Shown in pieces: positions 16,527-24,701 of a stretch of DNA of 64,000 bases (its first letter is position 1; the number at the start of each line of letters is the position of its first letter). A program made the position numbers and the translations under genes. Below the pieces are notes generated by a model that worked only from the letters and a program-made list of their open reading frames with translations, was not told the DNA's origin and made no database searches. The DNA lies in the NCBI RefSeq assembly GCF_021206925.1, contig NZ_JAJPRF010000005.1, positions 1 to 64,000 on the forward strand, in the 5' to 3' direction. Source of the stretch: Rhodoflexus caldus. GTDB taxonomy: Bacteria > Bacteroidota > Bacteroidia > Cytophagales > Thermoflexibacteraceae.

Positions 16527-19500
16527 ATGAAAACACTACATTACTACCTGAGGCTGCTCATGCTTCTGCTGATAGCAGGCGGCAGCTTGAATGTTTGGGC
16601 ACAGCGCAGCAACCGTTCCGCAGAAGCGGCAACAACAGCCGCCGGCTACTCTCTGCCCGAAAAATTTGTTTACTGGCGCAGTATCGGGCCTTTTCGCGGT
16701 GGGCGCTCCTGCGCCGTAACGGGTGTAAACGGCCAGCCGAATTTGTTTTACATGGGTGCTACCGGCGGCGGCGTATGGAAAACCACTGACGGCGGCAACA
16801 GTTGGACAAACATTTCCGACGGATTTTTTGGCGGCTCTATCGGTGCTATTGCGGTGGCAGAATCTGACCCGAACGTGATTTACGTAGGCGGTGGCGAAAA
16901 AACCGTGCGCGGCAACGTATCTCACGGCTACGGCATGTGGAAAAGCATGGACGCAGGCAAAACATGGCAGTCCATCGGCTTGGAAGACAGCCGACACATC
17001 GGGCGAATCCGCGTACATCCTAAAAACCCCGATTTGGTGTATGTGGCAGTGATGGGGCATCTGTTCGGCCCGCATGAGCAGCGCGGCGTTTACCGCAGCA
17101 AAGACGGCGGCAAAACGTGGGAGCGCATCCTGTTTGCCAACAATCAGGCAGGCGCGGTGGACTTGATTTTAGACCCTAACAATCCGCGAGTGATTTACGC
17201 CAGCACATGGCGCGTAATCCGCACACCTTACAGCTTAGAAAGCGGCGGCGAAGGCTCTGCCCTCTGGAAAAGCACTGACGGCGGCGATACTTGGAAAAAT
17301 ATTTCGGGCAGTAAAGGCCTGCCCAAAGGCACACTGGGCATTATCGGGGTTACGGTTTCTCCGAAAAACTCCAACCGCGTATGGGCGCTCATAGAGGCAG
17401 CCGACGGTGGTGTTTTCCGCTCCGACGACGGCGGCGAAACATGGATGAAAACCAATGAAGACCGTGCCCTGCGCCAGCGTGCATGGTACTATACCCGCAT
17501 TTATGCCGATACGCAAAACGAAGACATGGTATATGTGCTGAACGTGAGCTATCACCGCAGCAAAGACGGCGGACGCACCTTCCAATCGTTCAACGCTCCC
17601 CACGGCGACCACCACGACCTCTGGATTTCATCTGTCAATAACCAAAGCATGATTATTGGCGATGATGGCGGCGCACAGGTGAGCCAAGACGGCGGCACCA
17701 ACTGGACGACCTACCACAACCAACCGACTGCACAGTTCTACCGCGTTGTAACCGATAACCACTTCCCTTACCGCATCTATGTTGCACAGCAGGACAACTC
17801 TACGCTGCGCATTGCGCATCGCAGCTTTGGCAACGGCGGCATCACCGAAAAAGACTGGGAAGAAACCGCAGGCGGCGAAAGCGGACACATTGCCGTTAAT
17901 CCGCAAAACAATGACATCGTGTTTGGCGGCTCTTATGGCGGCTTTTTGGAGCGCTTAGACCACAGCACGGGCGAATCGCGCAATGTGAACGTGTACCCCG
18001 AAAACCCCATGGGCAGCGGCGCAGAAGGCATGAAATACCGCTTCCAGTGGAACTTCCCGATTTTCTACTCCCCGCATGACCCCAATACGCTCTATGCGGC
18101 AGGCAACCACCTGTTCAAAACCACTAACGAAGGTCAAAGTTGGCAGATGATTAGTCCTGACCTGACACGCAACGTAGCCGACCGAATGAAGGCATCAGGC
18201 GGGCCTATCACCAAAGACAACACAGGCGTAGAATACTACTGCACCATCTTTGCCGCCTGTGAGTCGCCTTATGAAAAAGACCTGCTCTGGGCAGGCAGCG
18301 ACGACGGCCTGATTCACCTCAGCCGCGACGGTGGCAAAAACTGGGAAAACGTAACGCCCCCCGCCTCCATTATGCCCGAATGGATGATGATTAATAGCAT
18401 TGAGCCGCACCCTTTTGTGAAAGGCGGTGCTTATGTGGCAGGCACGCGCTACAAAATGGATGACTTTCAGCCCTACCTGTTCGTAACCACCGACTACGGT
18501 AAAACCTGGAAAAAAATTACCAACGGCATCAAAAAAGACCACTTCACCCGCGTGCTGCGTGCCGACCCCGTGCGCAAGGGCTTGCTCTTTGCCGGAACGG
18601 AAAGCGGCATCTACATTTCTTTTGATGACGGCGCCAACTGGCAAAGTCTGCAATTCAACCTGCCCATCGTACCCATTACCGACCTGACCATCAAAGACGG
18701 CGACCTGATTGCAGCTACGCAAGGCCGCAGCCTCTGGCTCATTGACGACCTGACACCACTCCGCAACTGGCAACCTGCCACTGCCCAAAAATCGTTTGAG
18801 TTGTATCAGCCGCGCCCTGCCTACCGCGTAGGTGGCGGCAACGGCGGCAGAGACCCCAAACTGCACGGCGAAAACCTGAACAGCGGCGTCATGGTGCAGT
18901 TTTTCCTGAAAAATGCGCCCGATTCGGCCAATGTGGTAACGCTGGAATTTATGGACAAAGACCAAAAACTGATTAAGCGCTATGCAAGCAATGCCAAAGA
19001 ACGCCGCGAGCAATTAGAGGCACAAGCAGGCGGCAACCGTTTCTTCTGGAACATGCGCTACCCCGATGCCGAAGGTTTTGACGGGCTGATTTTGTGGGGT
19101 GGCGGCTTGCAAGGGCCGCTGGCTGTCCCCGGCAACTACTTTGTCAAACTGAAAGTCGGTAAAGATTCTGCCGTGCAGGCGTTTGAAATCCGCAAAGACC
19201 CGCGCTCCAAAGCCACACAGGAAGATTTGCAGGCACAGTTTACTTTCCTCACCGAAGTGCGCGACAAACTGACCGAAACGCACAAAGCCATTAAGAACAT
19301 CCGCGCCATGCGTGAGCAACTCAATGCCTACACCAAACGCTTAGACAGAACCAAAGACAAAGATTTGCTTGACCAAATCGGCCGCACACAGAAGCAAATG
19401 ACCGAAATAGAGGAAGCTCTTTATCAAACCAAAAACCGCAGCGGACAAGACCCGCTCAACTTCCCGATTCGCCTCAATAACAAACTGAGCGATTTGGCAG

Positions 19501-19676
19501 GGGTAGTAGGTTCGGGCAACTTCCGCCCCACCGACCAAGCGATAACGGTTAAAAATGACATCACAGCCAAAATTGATGCGGAACTGGCAAAACTGAAAGC
19601 CATTTTCAGCAATGAGTTGCCTAAGCTCAATGAGGCCATCAAAGCGAAAAATCTGGATGCCATTGTGCTGCCGTAA
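16527..19676 (+). CDS. Secreted sortilin-like beta-propeller protein with 11 Asp-boxes
   Basis: About 1049 residues from ATG 16527, which gives a signal peptide ending in NVWAQ. Residues 35-760 hold eleven Asp-box (BNR) motifs of the S/T-x-D-x-G-x-x-W kind: TTDGGNSW, SMDAGKTW, SKDGGKTW, STDGGDTW, SDDGGETW, SKDGGRTF, SQDGGTNW, TTNEGQSW, SRDGGKNW, TTDYGKTW and SFDDGANW. This implies two VPS10/sortilin-like propellers of about ten blades. A beta-rich region and a helical C-terminal part (about 890-1049, with LRAMREQLNAYTKRL-like heptads) follow. Many such proteins are called glycosyl hydrolases in databases, but no catalytic site is evident; some relatives are peptidase-associated. The gene ends in a strong terminator. 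Confidence 0.9.
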   Translation: MKTLHYYLRLLMLLLIAGGSLNVWAQRSNRSAEAATTAAGYSLPEKFVYWRSIGPFRGGRSCAVTGVNGQPNLFYMGATGGGVWKTTDGGNSWTNISDGFFGGSIGAIAVAESDPNVIYVGGGEKTVRGNVSHGYGMWKSMDAGKTWQSIGLEDSRHIGRIRVHPKNPDLVYVAVMGHLFGPHEQRGVYRSKDGGKTWERILFANNQAGAVDLILDPNNPRVIYASTWRVIRTPYSLESGGEGSALWKSTDGGDTWKNISGSKGLPKGTLGIIGVTVSPKNSNRVWALIEAADGGVFRSDDGGETWMKTNEDRALRQRAWYYTRIYADTQNEDMVYVLNVSYHRSKDGGRTFQSFNAPHGDHHDLWISSVNNQSMIIGDDGGAQVSQDGGTNWTTYHNQPTAQFYRVVTDNHFPYRIYVAQQDNSTLRIAHRSFGNGGITEKDWEETAGGESGHIAVNPQNNDIVFGGSYGGFLERLDHSTGESRNVNVYPENPMGSGAEGMKYRFQWNFPIFYSPHDPNTLYAAGNHLFKTTNEGQSWQMISPDLTRNVADRMKASGGPITKDNTGVEYYCTIFAACESPYEKDLLWAGSDDGLIHLSRDGGKNWENVTPPASIMPEWMMINSIEPHPFVKGGAYVAGTRYKMDDFQPYLFVTTDYGKTWKKITNGIKKDHFTRVLRADPVRKGLLFAGTESGIYISFDDGANWQSLQFNLPIVPITDLTIKDGDLIAATQGRSLWLIDDLTPLRNWQPATAQKSFELYQPRPAYRVGGGNGGRDPKLHGENLNSGVMVQFFLKNAPDSANVVTLEFMDKDQKLIKRYASNAKERREQLEAQAGGNRFFWNMRYPDAEGFDGLILWGGGLQGPLAVPGNYFVKLKVGKDSAVQAFEIRKDPRSKATQEDLQAQFTFLTEVRDKLTETHKAIKNIRAMREQLNAYTKRLDRTKDKDLLDQIGRTQKQMTEIEEALYQTKNRSGQDPLNFPIRLNNKLSDLAGVVGSGNFRPTDQAITVKNDITAKIDAELAKLKAIFSNELPKLNEAIKAKNLDAIVLP

Positions 19677-19699
19677 CAGGCACGCAGAAGAGAAGTACC

Positions 19700-19736
19700 C
19701 CCCCTGACAGGCTTTGAAAACTGTCAGGGGGTTTGT
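19700..19736. terminator. Terminator between convergent genes
   Basis: CCCCCTGACAG (19700-19710) and CTGTCAGGGGG (19721-19731) make 11 perfect pairs around a 10-base loop, followed by GTTTG. The CCTGACAGG core also appears at 46351-46365 and, as CCTGACGGG, inside the glycosyltransferase palindrome at 63786-63818. Confidence 0.8.
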
Positions 19737-19756
19737 ATATCAATTCATCCTATTCC

Positions 19757-20911
19757 CTACACATACTTGCGCACATCATCTGCCGTAATTTCTGTGCCGC
19801 TCATAATTACCAAGCGTTCAATCACGTTGCGCAATTCGCGGATGTTGCCCGTCCATTCGTAGCTTTTAAGAACTTCCATTGCTTCGGGAGTGATGGTCTT
19901 TTTGGCTGCGCCGTAGTCATCGGCGATGTCCTGCAAAAAGTGCTCGGCCAGCAAGGGGATGTCCTCCTTGCGGTCTTTCAGCGGCGGCACGTGAATCACA
20001 ATTACGCTGAGGCGATGGTACAAGTCTTCACGGAAACGCCCCTGTTTAATTTCCTCTTTCAAATCTTTGTTGGTTGCGGCCAGCACCCGCACGTTCACTT
20101 TGATTTCCTTGTCGCCACCGACACGGGATATTTTGTTTTCCTGCAAAGCGCGCAGCACTTTTGCCTGTGCCGAAAGGCTCATATCGCCGATTTCGTCAAG
20201 GAACAGCGTGCCGCCGTTGGCCAATTCAAACTTGCCGATGCGTTGCTTCACGGCAGAAGTAAAAGAGCCTTTTTCGTGGCCAAACAACTCACTTTCAATC
20301 AGTTCTGATGGAATGGCGGCGCAGTTTACCTCTACCAGCGGGCCTTCGGCGCGGTTGCTGAGGGCATGTATGGCCTTTGCAACCAATTCTTTGCCCGAAC
20401 CGTTGGAGCCTGTAATCAGTACGCGGGCATCGGTAGGTGCTACTTTGGCAATCATCTCTTTCACATGGCGCAGCGCCTCCGACTCTCCAATCATCTGGCT
20501 GCCTTTATTGATAATTTTTTTGCGCAATACGCGGGTTTCCTCTACCAGCGAAGATTTATCCAACGCATTGCGGAGCGTTACCAACAGACGGTTCAAATCG
20601 GGCGGTTTGGAAATAAAATCGTAAGCACCTTTTTTGGTAGCCTCCACGGCGGTTTCAATAGAGCCGTGTGCCGAAATCATGATAAATTGTGTATTCTTGC
20701 CTAATTCCATTGCTTTTTCCAGCACCTCAATACCATCCATTTTAGGCATTTTTATATCGCAAAGGCAGATGTCAAAATCTTGGGCTTTGAGCTTTTCCAG
20801 CCCTTCTTCACCGTCTTTGGCTTCATCTACCTCATATTTTTCATATTCCAGAATCTCCCGCAGCGAATAGCGGATGCTTTTTTCATCGTCAATAATCAGA
20901 ACCTTTGGCAT
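19757..20911 (-). CDS. NtrC/AtoC-like response regulator lacking Fis domain
   Basis: 384 residues: receiver domain (about 1-120, phospho-acceptor D in CLCDIKMPKMDG, switch T/S and K in ISKPPD) and AAA+ domain (about 140-370, Walker A GSNGSGKE, Walker B LFLDEIGDMSL, arginine finger region FREDLYHRLSV). The sigma-54 contact loop GAFTGA reads GSFTSA, and the protein ends at ITADDVRKYV with no C-terminal DNA-binding domain. I remember the same two traits in many Bacteroidota homologs. It may act without specific DNA binding or may not be a sigma-54 activator at all. No kinase is adjacent. It is divergent from a DUF2480 gene. Confidence 0.9.
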   Translation of the reverse strand: MPKVLIIDDEKSIRYSLREILEYEKYEVDEAKDGEEGLEKLKAQDFDICLCDIKMPKMDGIEVLEKAMELGKNTQFIMISAHGSIETAVEATKKGAYDFISKPPDLNRLLVTLRNALDKSSLVEETRVLRKKIINKGSQMIGESEALRHVKEMIAKVAPTDARVLITGSNGSGKELVAKAIHALSNRAEGPLVEVNCAAIPSELIESELFGHEKGSFTSAVKQRIGKFELANGGTLFLDEIGDMSLSAQAKVLRALQENKISRVGGDKEIKVNVRVLAATNKDLKEEIKQGRFREDLYHRLSVIVIHVPPLKDRKEDIPLLAEHFLQDIADDYGAAKKTITPEAMEVLKSYEWTGNIRELRNVIERLVIMSGTEITADDVRKYV

Positions 20912-21000
20912 ATCGGAGTGGTTGTTAGTGTACTTGCTGCATTAAAACAGAAATTTGCGGCGATTTTATGAATTTTGCAAACAAGCAACCGTTTGTTCTT

Positions 21001-21531
21001 ATGGAGATAACAAGCCCTTCAAACGATATTATCATCAACCGCGTAGCCAACAGCGGCCTGATTACCATAGATTTAGAAGATTTCTACCACCCGGGCGAGC
21101 GCGTTGTATATGACCTAAAGCAGAATCTGTTTGAGGAGTTGCTGCTGCGCGAAAAAGACTTTCGCGAGTTCCTGAAAACGCACGACTGGACGCAATATGC
21201 GGGCAAAAATGTAGCCGTAACCTGTACGGCAGATGCCATCGTACCCTCGTGGGCTTACATGCTGCTGGCGGTACACTTGGCACCACATGCGCACATGGTG
21301 GTTTTTGGAACACTTGATGACTTAGAAGATGCGCTTTTCCGCGATGCACTGGCAGCCATCAACCCCGAGGACTACCGCGAGGCCAAAGTAGTGGTGAAAG
21401 GATGCAGCAAATATCCCGTGCCGCTTTCCGCCTATGTAGAAATTAGCCGCAAGTTGCAGCCCGTTGTTGCCTCATTGATGTACGGCGAACCATGCAGCAC
21501 CGTGCCCATCTACAAACGCAAAAAATCGTAA
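21001..21531 (+). CDS. DUF2480 family protein
   Basis: About 176 residues from ATG 21001; an in-frame ATG at 20968 would add 11. I prefer the later one because relatives begin close to the conserved block NRVANSGLITIDLEDFY. Other conserved-looking parts are GERVVYDLKQNLFEELLLRE, KDFREFLKTHDW and KGCSKYPVPLSAYVEI. No signal peptide or membrane segment; soluble and probably cytoplasmic. DUF2480 is, as far as I know, restricted to Bacteroidota and has no assigned function. It is divergent from the NtrC-like gene with under 100 bases between starts, so they may share control. Confidence 0.82.
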   Translation: MEITSPSNDIIINRVANSGLITIDLEDFYHPGERVVYDLKQNLFEELLLREKDFREFLKTHDWTQYAGKNVAVTCTADAIVPSWAYMLLAVHLAPHAHMVVFGTLDDLEDALFRDALAAINPEDYREAKVVVKGCSKYPVPLSAYVEISRKLQPVVASLMYGEPCSTVPIYKRKKS

Positions 21532-21576
21532 AGTAAACACATCAGGGCGTCCCATCCGAAATGCAGGTTTTCGGGC

Positions 21577-22074
21577 TCACTTATCTCCCGCAGGATTTTC
21601 AGCCGAGCGGAAAATCAGCACATAGCCTTCGGGGTCGGTTATCACAAACTCCTGCGCACCGAAAAAAGTAACGGTTAAGTTGCTGATAACTTCTGCCCGC
21701 CCTTTTATCCGTTCGTAAAACCGATTGATGGCGGATGTTTCTATGATGAGCGCCGAACCTTTGCCGGCTTTCCACGCTTTGAGTTGCGGATATTTGTCTT
21801 TCAGGTAACTTTCCAACTGAAATGCCAGCAATACACTCCCCGATTTGAGCAAAACGTAGGAGAGCTCGTCGCTTTGCCGTACCGATTGCAGCACCTCAAA
21901 TCCCAATACTCGGCTGTAAAAATCAACTGTTTGTGCCAAATTTTTGACCGTCAGTTGAGGTATCATACCGCTTGCCACAGGCGCGGGCGCATCGCAACAA
22001 ACGCTTTTTTCCTGCCCCATTGCGTCAAAAAAAGTTAAAAAACACAGGATAAGTATGCTGATTGACTGCTTCAT
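21577..22074 (-). CDS. Exported VOC (glyoxalase-fold) protein
   Basis: About 165 residues from ATG 22074, chosen because it opens a signal peptide (hydrophobic ISILILCFLTFF, ending DAMGQ). The mature chain has one vicinal-oxygen-chelate module: IPQLTVKNLAQTVDFYSRVL, LGFEVLQSVRQ, SVLLAFQLESY, and the C-terminal ITDPEGYVLIF with the usual metal-ligand glutamate region. A pair of cysteines (VCCDAP) follows the signal peptide. Exported VOC proteins are less common than cytoplasmic ones, and the substrate is unknown. It is divergent from the DUF2911 gene across 66 bases. Confidence 0.78.
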   Translation of the reverse strand: MKQSISILILCFLTFFDAMGQEKSVCCDAPAPVASGMIPQLTVKNLAQTVDFYSRVLGFEVLQSVRQSDELSYVLLKSGSVLLAFQLESYLKDKYPQLKAWKAGKGSALIIETSAINRFYERIKGRAEVISNLTVTFFGAQEFVITDPEGYVLIFRSAENPAGDK

Positions 22075-22140
22075 CGCTCTACATGCTTCATGTACAAGTG
22101 GCAATGTAGTAGATTTACCCTGAAATCAATCCTTCACACC

Positions 22141-22647
22141 ATGAAAAACACAGTTGTATTTTTCTTTCTGTGCCTGCTGATGAGCTTTGCTGCTCAGGCA
22201 CAAGACAAGCAACCTGCAAGCCCTGCGGCTTCGGTATCCGAAAAAGTCGGCAATGCAATAATTACGATTAATTATTCTCAGCCTTCCGTGAAAGGTCGCA
22301 AAATTTGGGGCGGACTCGTGCCATACGGGCAAGTGTGGCGCACGGGAGCCAACAAGGCCACAACCTTTGAAGTAAGCCAAGACGTTACCATTGAAGGTAA
22401 GAAATTAGCCAAAGGCAAGTATGCCCTGTTTACCATCCCCGGCGAAAATGAGTGGACAATCATTTTCAACAGCAAACACGACCAATGGGGTGCTTACGAC
22501 TACAAAGAAGCCGAAGACGTGCTGCGCGTAAAAGTAAAACCTGCCACTGCCGATGAGCATTTTGAGGCCATGACTTTTGACATTAATAAAGACGGCGTTG
22601 TCAGCCTGTTGTGGGAAAAAATGCGGGTAAGTTTTCAGGTAAAATAA
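22141..22647 (+). CDS. DUF2911 family secreted protein
   Basis: About 168 residues from ATG 22141, giving a signal peptide that ends AAQAQ. The family pattern is clear: VTIEGKKLAKGKYALFTIPG, the YSQPSVKGRKIWGGLVPYG block, VWRTGANKATTFEVSQD, and NSKHDQWGAYDYKEAEDVLR. DUF2911 proteins are small periplasmic beta proteins of unknown function, common in Bacteroidota. It is monocistronic: a terminator lies 17 bases after the stop. Confidence 0.9.
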   Translation: MKNTVVFFFLCLLMSFAAQAQDKQPASPAASVSEKVGNAIITINYSQPSVKGRKIWGGLVPYGQVWRTGANKATTFEVSQDVTIEGKKLAKGKYALFTIPGENEWTIIFNSKHDQWGAYDYKEAEDVLRVKVKPATADEHFEAMTFDINKDGVVSLLWEKMRVSFQVK

Positions 22648-22663
22648 GCCTTTGCCGATTGCT

Positions 22664-22704
22664 TAAAAACGGGCACTGCCGATATGTTCGCAGTGTCCGT
22701 TTTA
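22664..22704. terminator. Bidirectional terminator
   Basis: TAAAAACGGGCACTGC (22664-22679) pairs with GCAGTGTCCGTTTTA (22690-22704) with one wobble, around a 10-base loop. Both strands have flanking T-runs. Its right arm includes the stop codon of the convergent PAS-HisKA gene. Confidence 0.85.
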
Positions 22705-24417
22705 ATTTTCAAGGGAATTGGTTGCATCAACAATTTTGTGGATAATTTTATCTAACTCTTGCGCCGCAACGTTCAGATAATTGACATACAGCCGTTTGTC
22801 TGCTTCTGTTTGATTGGGGTAGTTGTTCAGCAAGTCGCATAGCCCCAAAATATTGGCAACGGGGCGGCGCAAATCGTGCGACTGTTGCCAAGCGATGTCT
22901 TGCAGGATTTTGTTCTGTTGAATAATGGTATCCTGATGTTGTTTCTGCTCGGTTACGTCTTGTAAAATCACAATGGCATATCGCCGATTATTGGAGGTGA
23001 AAGAGTTCAGGCTTGCATCAATCACGATTTCTCGGCCGTCTTTGGTGAGCGCTGCCAAAAATCTGCCCATGCGGATGGATTTGCCGCCTTCTTCCATGTA
23101 CCTCCTGTGCAACTGATTGTGGCCGCTCCTGAACCTTTCGGGAATCAGGAAATCAATGGCTCTGTCCAGCACTTCGTCTGCCTCGTAGCCGAAAACTTTT
23201 TCAAATTCGCTGTTTACATATTGGATAGTAATGTTTTCATCCACAATCAGCAGCGGATGAGGAATGGCCTCAATGGTTTTTTGCAGTTGTTGGCGACTTT
23301 CTGCCAAATTACACTCCCGTTCTTTCCGCTCGGTAACATCCTGTACGTTATGCGCAATGCCTATGACATGCCGTTGCTCATCATAAACAGGCAGCAGAGA
23401 AAATCGCCACCACTTAGGCCCGTCCGTTCGTTCCAGCACGATACTTTCGCCCTGCAATACGCGGTGGTAAAAGTTTTTGAACTCCTCTCTGTATTCGGGC
23501 AATACATAGTCCAGCGAATAATCACCTGCTTGGGCAGCTTTGCCGAAAACCTCTTGGGTAACTTGTTGTGCCACATGGTTATTGTAGCGAATCGTTAGTT
23601 CGGTATCAATAAAAGTACTTGCTTCGGTAGTGCTGTTGTAGATTGCCCGCAGCATAAACTCCTGCTGCTCCAATTGGCGAATGTTTTTCTTTTCCTGCGT
23701 AATATCCCTGAAAAATACGGTCAAACCTTCGGTAGAAGGGTAAACAATGGCACTGAACCACTTGTCTAAATCGGGACGGTAATCCTCAAAAGTGGTGCTG
23801 ATACCGTCTTGCATGGCTTTGCGAAACTGTGTGGGATAGTTGTAATCGGGGGTATCGGGAAACAAATCCCACAAGCATTTGCCCAGTAACTTTTCGCGCG
23901 GTATGCCCAAGATTTTTTCAGCCACTTTGTTGATGCGTGTAAATCGCCATTGATTGTCTAACTGATAGAAGCCGTCCGTGATTTCTTCAATAATGGTATC
24001 TACTTTTTGTGCAAATGCTTTGGCCTGTCGGCTTGCTCTTTCGGTTTCGGTGATGTCATAGCCTAAACAGAGGATGCCTACGGGCACATTCTCTTTGTTT
24101 CTAAAAACGGAAAATTCCCACGATGTCCAATAAAAATCGGTCTGCGAAGTATCGGGCTTGCGCAAATCTACCTTGACAATTTTTTCGGGATTAGCCAAGC
24201 ATTGCTCTACGGCTTTGGCACAAACAGCGTGGTCTTCGGGATAGATGGCAATAAAAGCAGGCTTCCCGATAAAATTTTCTGTGATAAACGAAAAACGCTT
24301 CCTGAAAACCTCGTTCACAAAAATATAATTCCCCTCTAAGTCTGTGATAATCAGGGAGTAAGTTTCCGAACTTTTCAAACAGTGCGGCAACAGTGCGGCT
24401 ATATCATCCTCGCTCAT
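22702..24417 (-). CDS. PAS-PAS-PAS-PAS-HisKA protein without ATPase domain
   Basis: 571 residues. Four PAS/PAC units lie at about 10-130 (LEGNYIFVNEVFRKRF, ILCLGYDITE), 140-255 (GFYQLDNQWRFTRINKVAE, TVFFRDITQE), 260-380 (DTELTIRYNNHVAQQV, NVQDVTE) and 385-505 (NITIQYVNSEFEKVFGYEAD, ILQDVTE). A HisKA-like helix pair follows with the phospho-acceptor motif SHDLRRPVANILGL near 525. The protein ends 50 residues later, with no HATPase_c. The stop is clean and lies inside a terminator, so I do not think it is a truncated allele. It may need a partner kinase or act by dimerisation. No membrane segments. Its own promoter lies at 24465-24496. Confidence 0.88.
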   Translation of the reverse strand: MSEDDIAALLPHCLKSSETYSLIITDLEGNYIFVNEVFRKRFSFITENFIGKPAFIAIYPEDHAVCAKAVEQCLANPEKIVKVDLRKPDTSQTDFYWTSWEFSVFRNKENVPVGILCLGYDITETERASRQAKAFAQKVDTIIEEITDGFYQLDNQWRFTRINKVAEKILGIPREKLLGKCLWDLFPDTPDYNYPTQFRKAMQDGISTTFEDYRPDLDKWFSAIVYPSTEGLTVFFRDITQEKKNIRQLEQQEFMLRAIYNSTTEASTFIDTELTIRYNNHVAQQVTQEVFGKAAQAGDYSLDYVLPEYREEFKNFYHRVLQGESIVLERTDGPKWWRFSLLPVYDEQRHVIGIAHNVQDVTERKERECNLAESRQQLQKTIEAIPHPLLIVDENITIQYVNSEFEKVFGYEADEVLDRAIDFLIPERFRSGHNQLHRRYMEEGGKSIRMGRFLAALTKDGREIVIDASLNSFTSNNRRYAIVILQDVTEQKQHQDTIIQQNKILQDIAWQQSHDLRRPVANILGLCDLLNNYPNQTEADKRLYVNYLNVAAQELDKIIHKIVDATNSLEN

Positions 24418-24464
24418 GAGGCCAAAAAGTTAAGCAGGTTGTATAAGGGTTGATAGCTTCTGTT

Positions 24465-24496
24465 CAAATGTACTTATTTTCGGCAAAAAGAAACAA
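24465..24496 (-). promoter_or_regulatory. Putative promoter of the PAS-HisKA gene
   Basis: On the minus strand a perfect -7 box TACATTTG (24472-24465) is preceded after exactly 21 bases by TTG (24496-24494). The -33 part lies inside the terminator hairpin of the upstream deiminase gene. Confidence 0.55.
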
Positions 24497-24534
24497 CAGG
24501 CAATCGCATTTTTACTTGCGAAGACTGCCTGTTG
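24486..24534 (-). terminator. Terminator of the deiminase gene
   Basis: On the minus strand CAACAGGCA (24534-24526) pairs with TGCCTGTTG (24502-24494), with further TCGC/GCGA pairing inside, followed by TTTCTTTTTG. It lies about 170 bases beyond the stop of the arginine deiminase-family gene. The 24535-24701 stretch between holds no gene that I can support. Confidence 0.7.
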
Positions 24535-24701
24535 TAATGGTTGAATCGGTGAGTGAGCAGATTTAAATACAAAAGCGCGTTGCACGAGCTGCGTATTATG
24601 GCGGATAACACGAATGAACGCCAATTTAGATATTTTTACAAGCAAAAATATACAAATTGCGTCATCCGTGCTCAAAAAAAACAACATCAAGTATTATTTA
24701 C

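Noticed and set aside
24535-24701. Small open frames downstream of the deiminase gene
   Set aside because: They run into the deiminase gene antisense or end in AT-rich sequence, with no credible start or domain.
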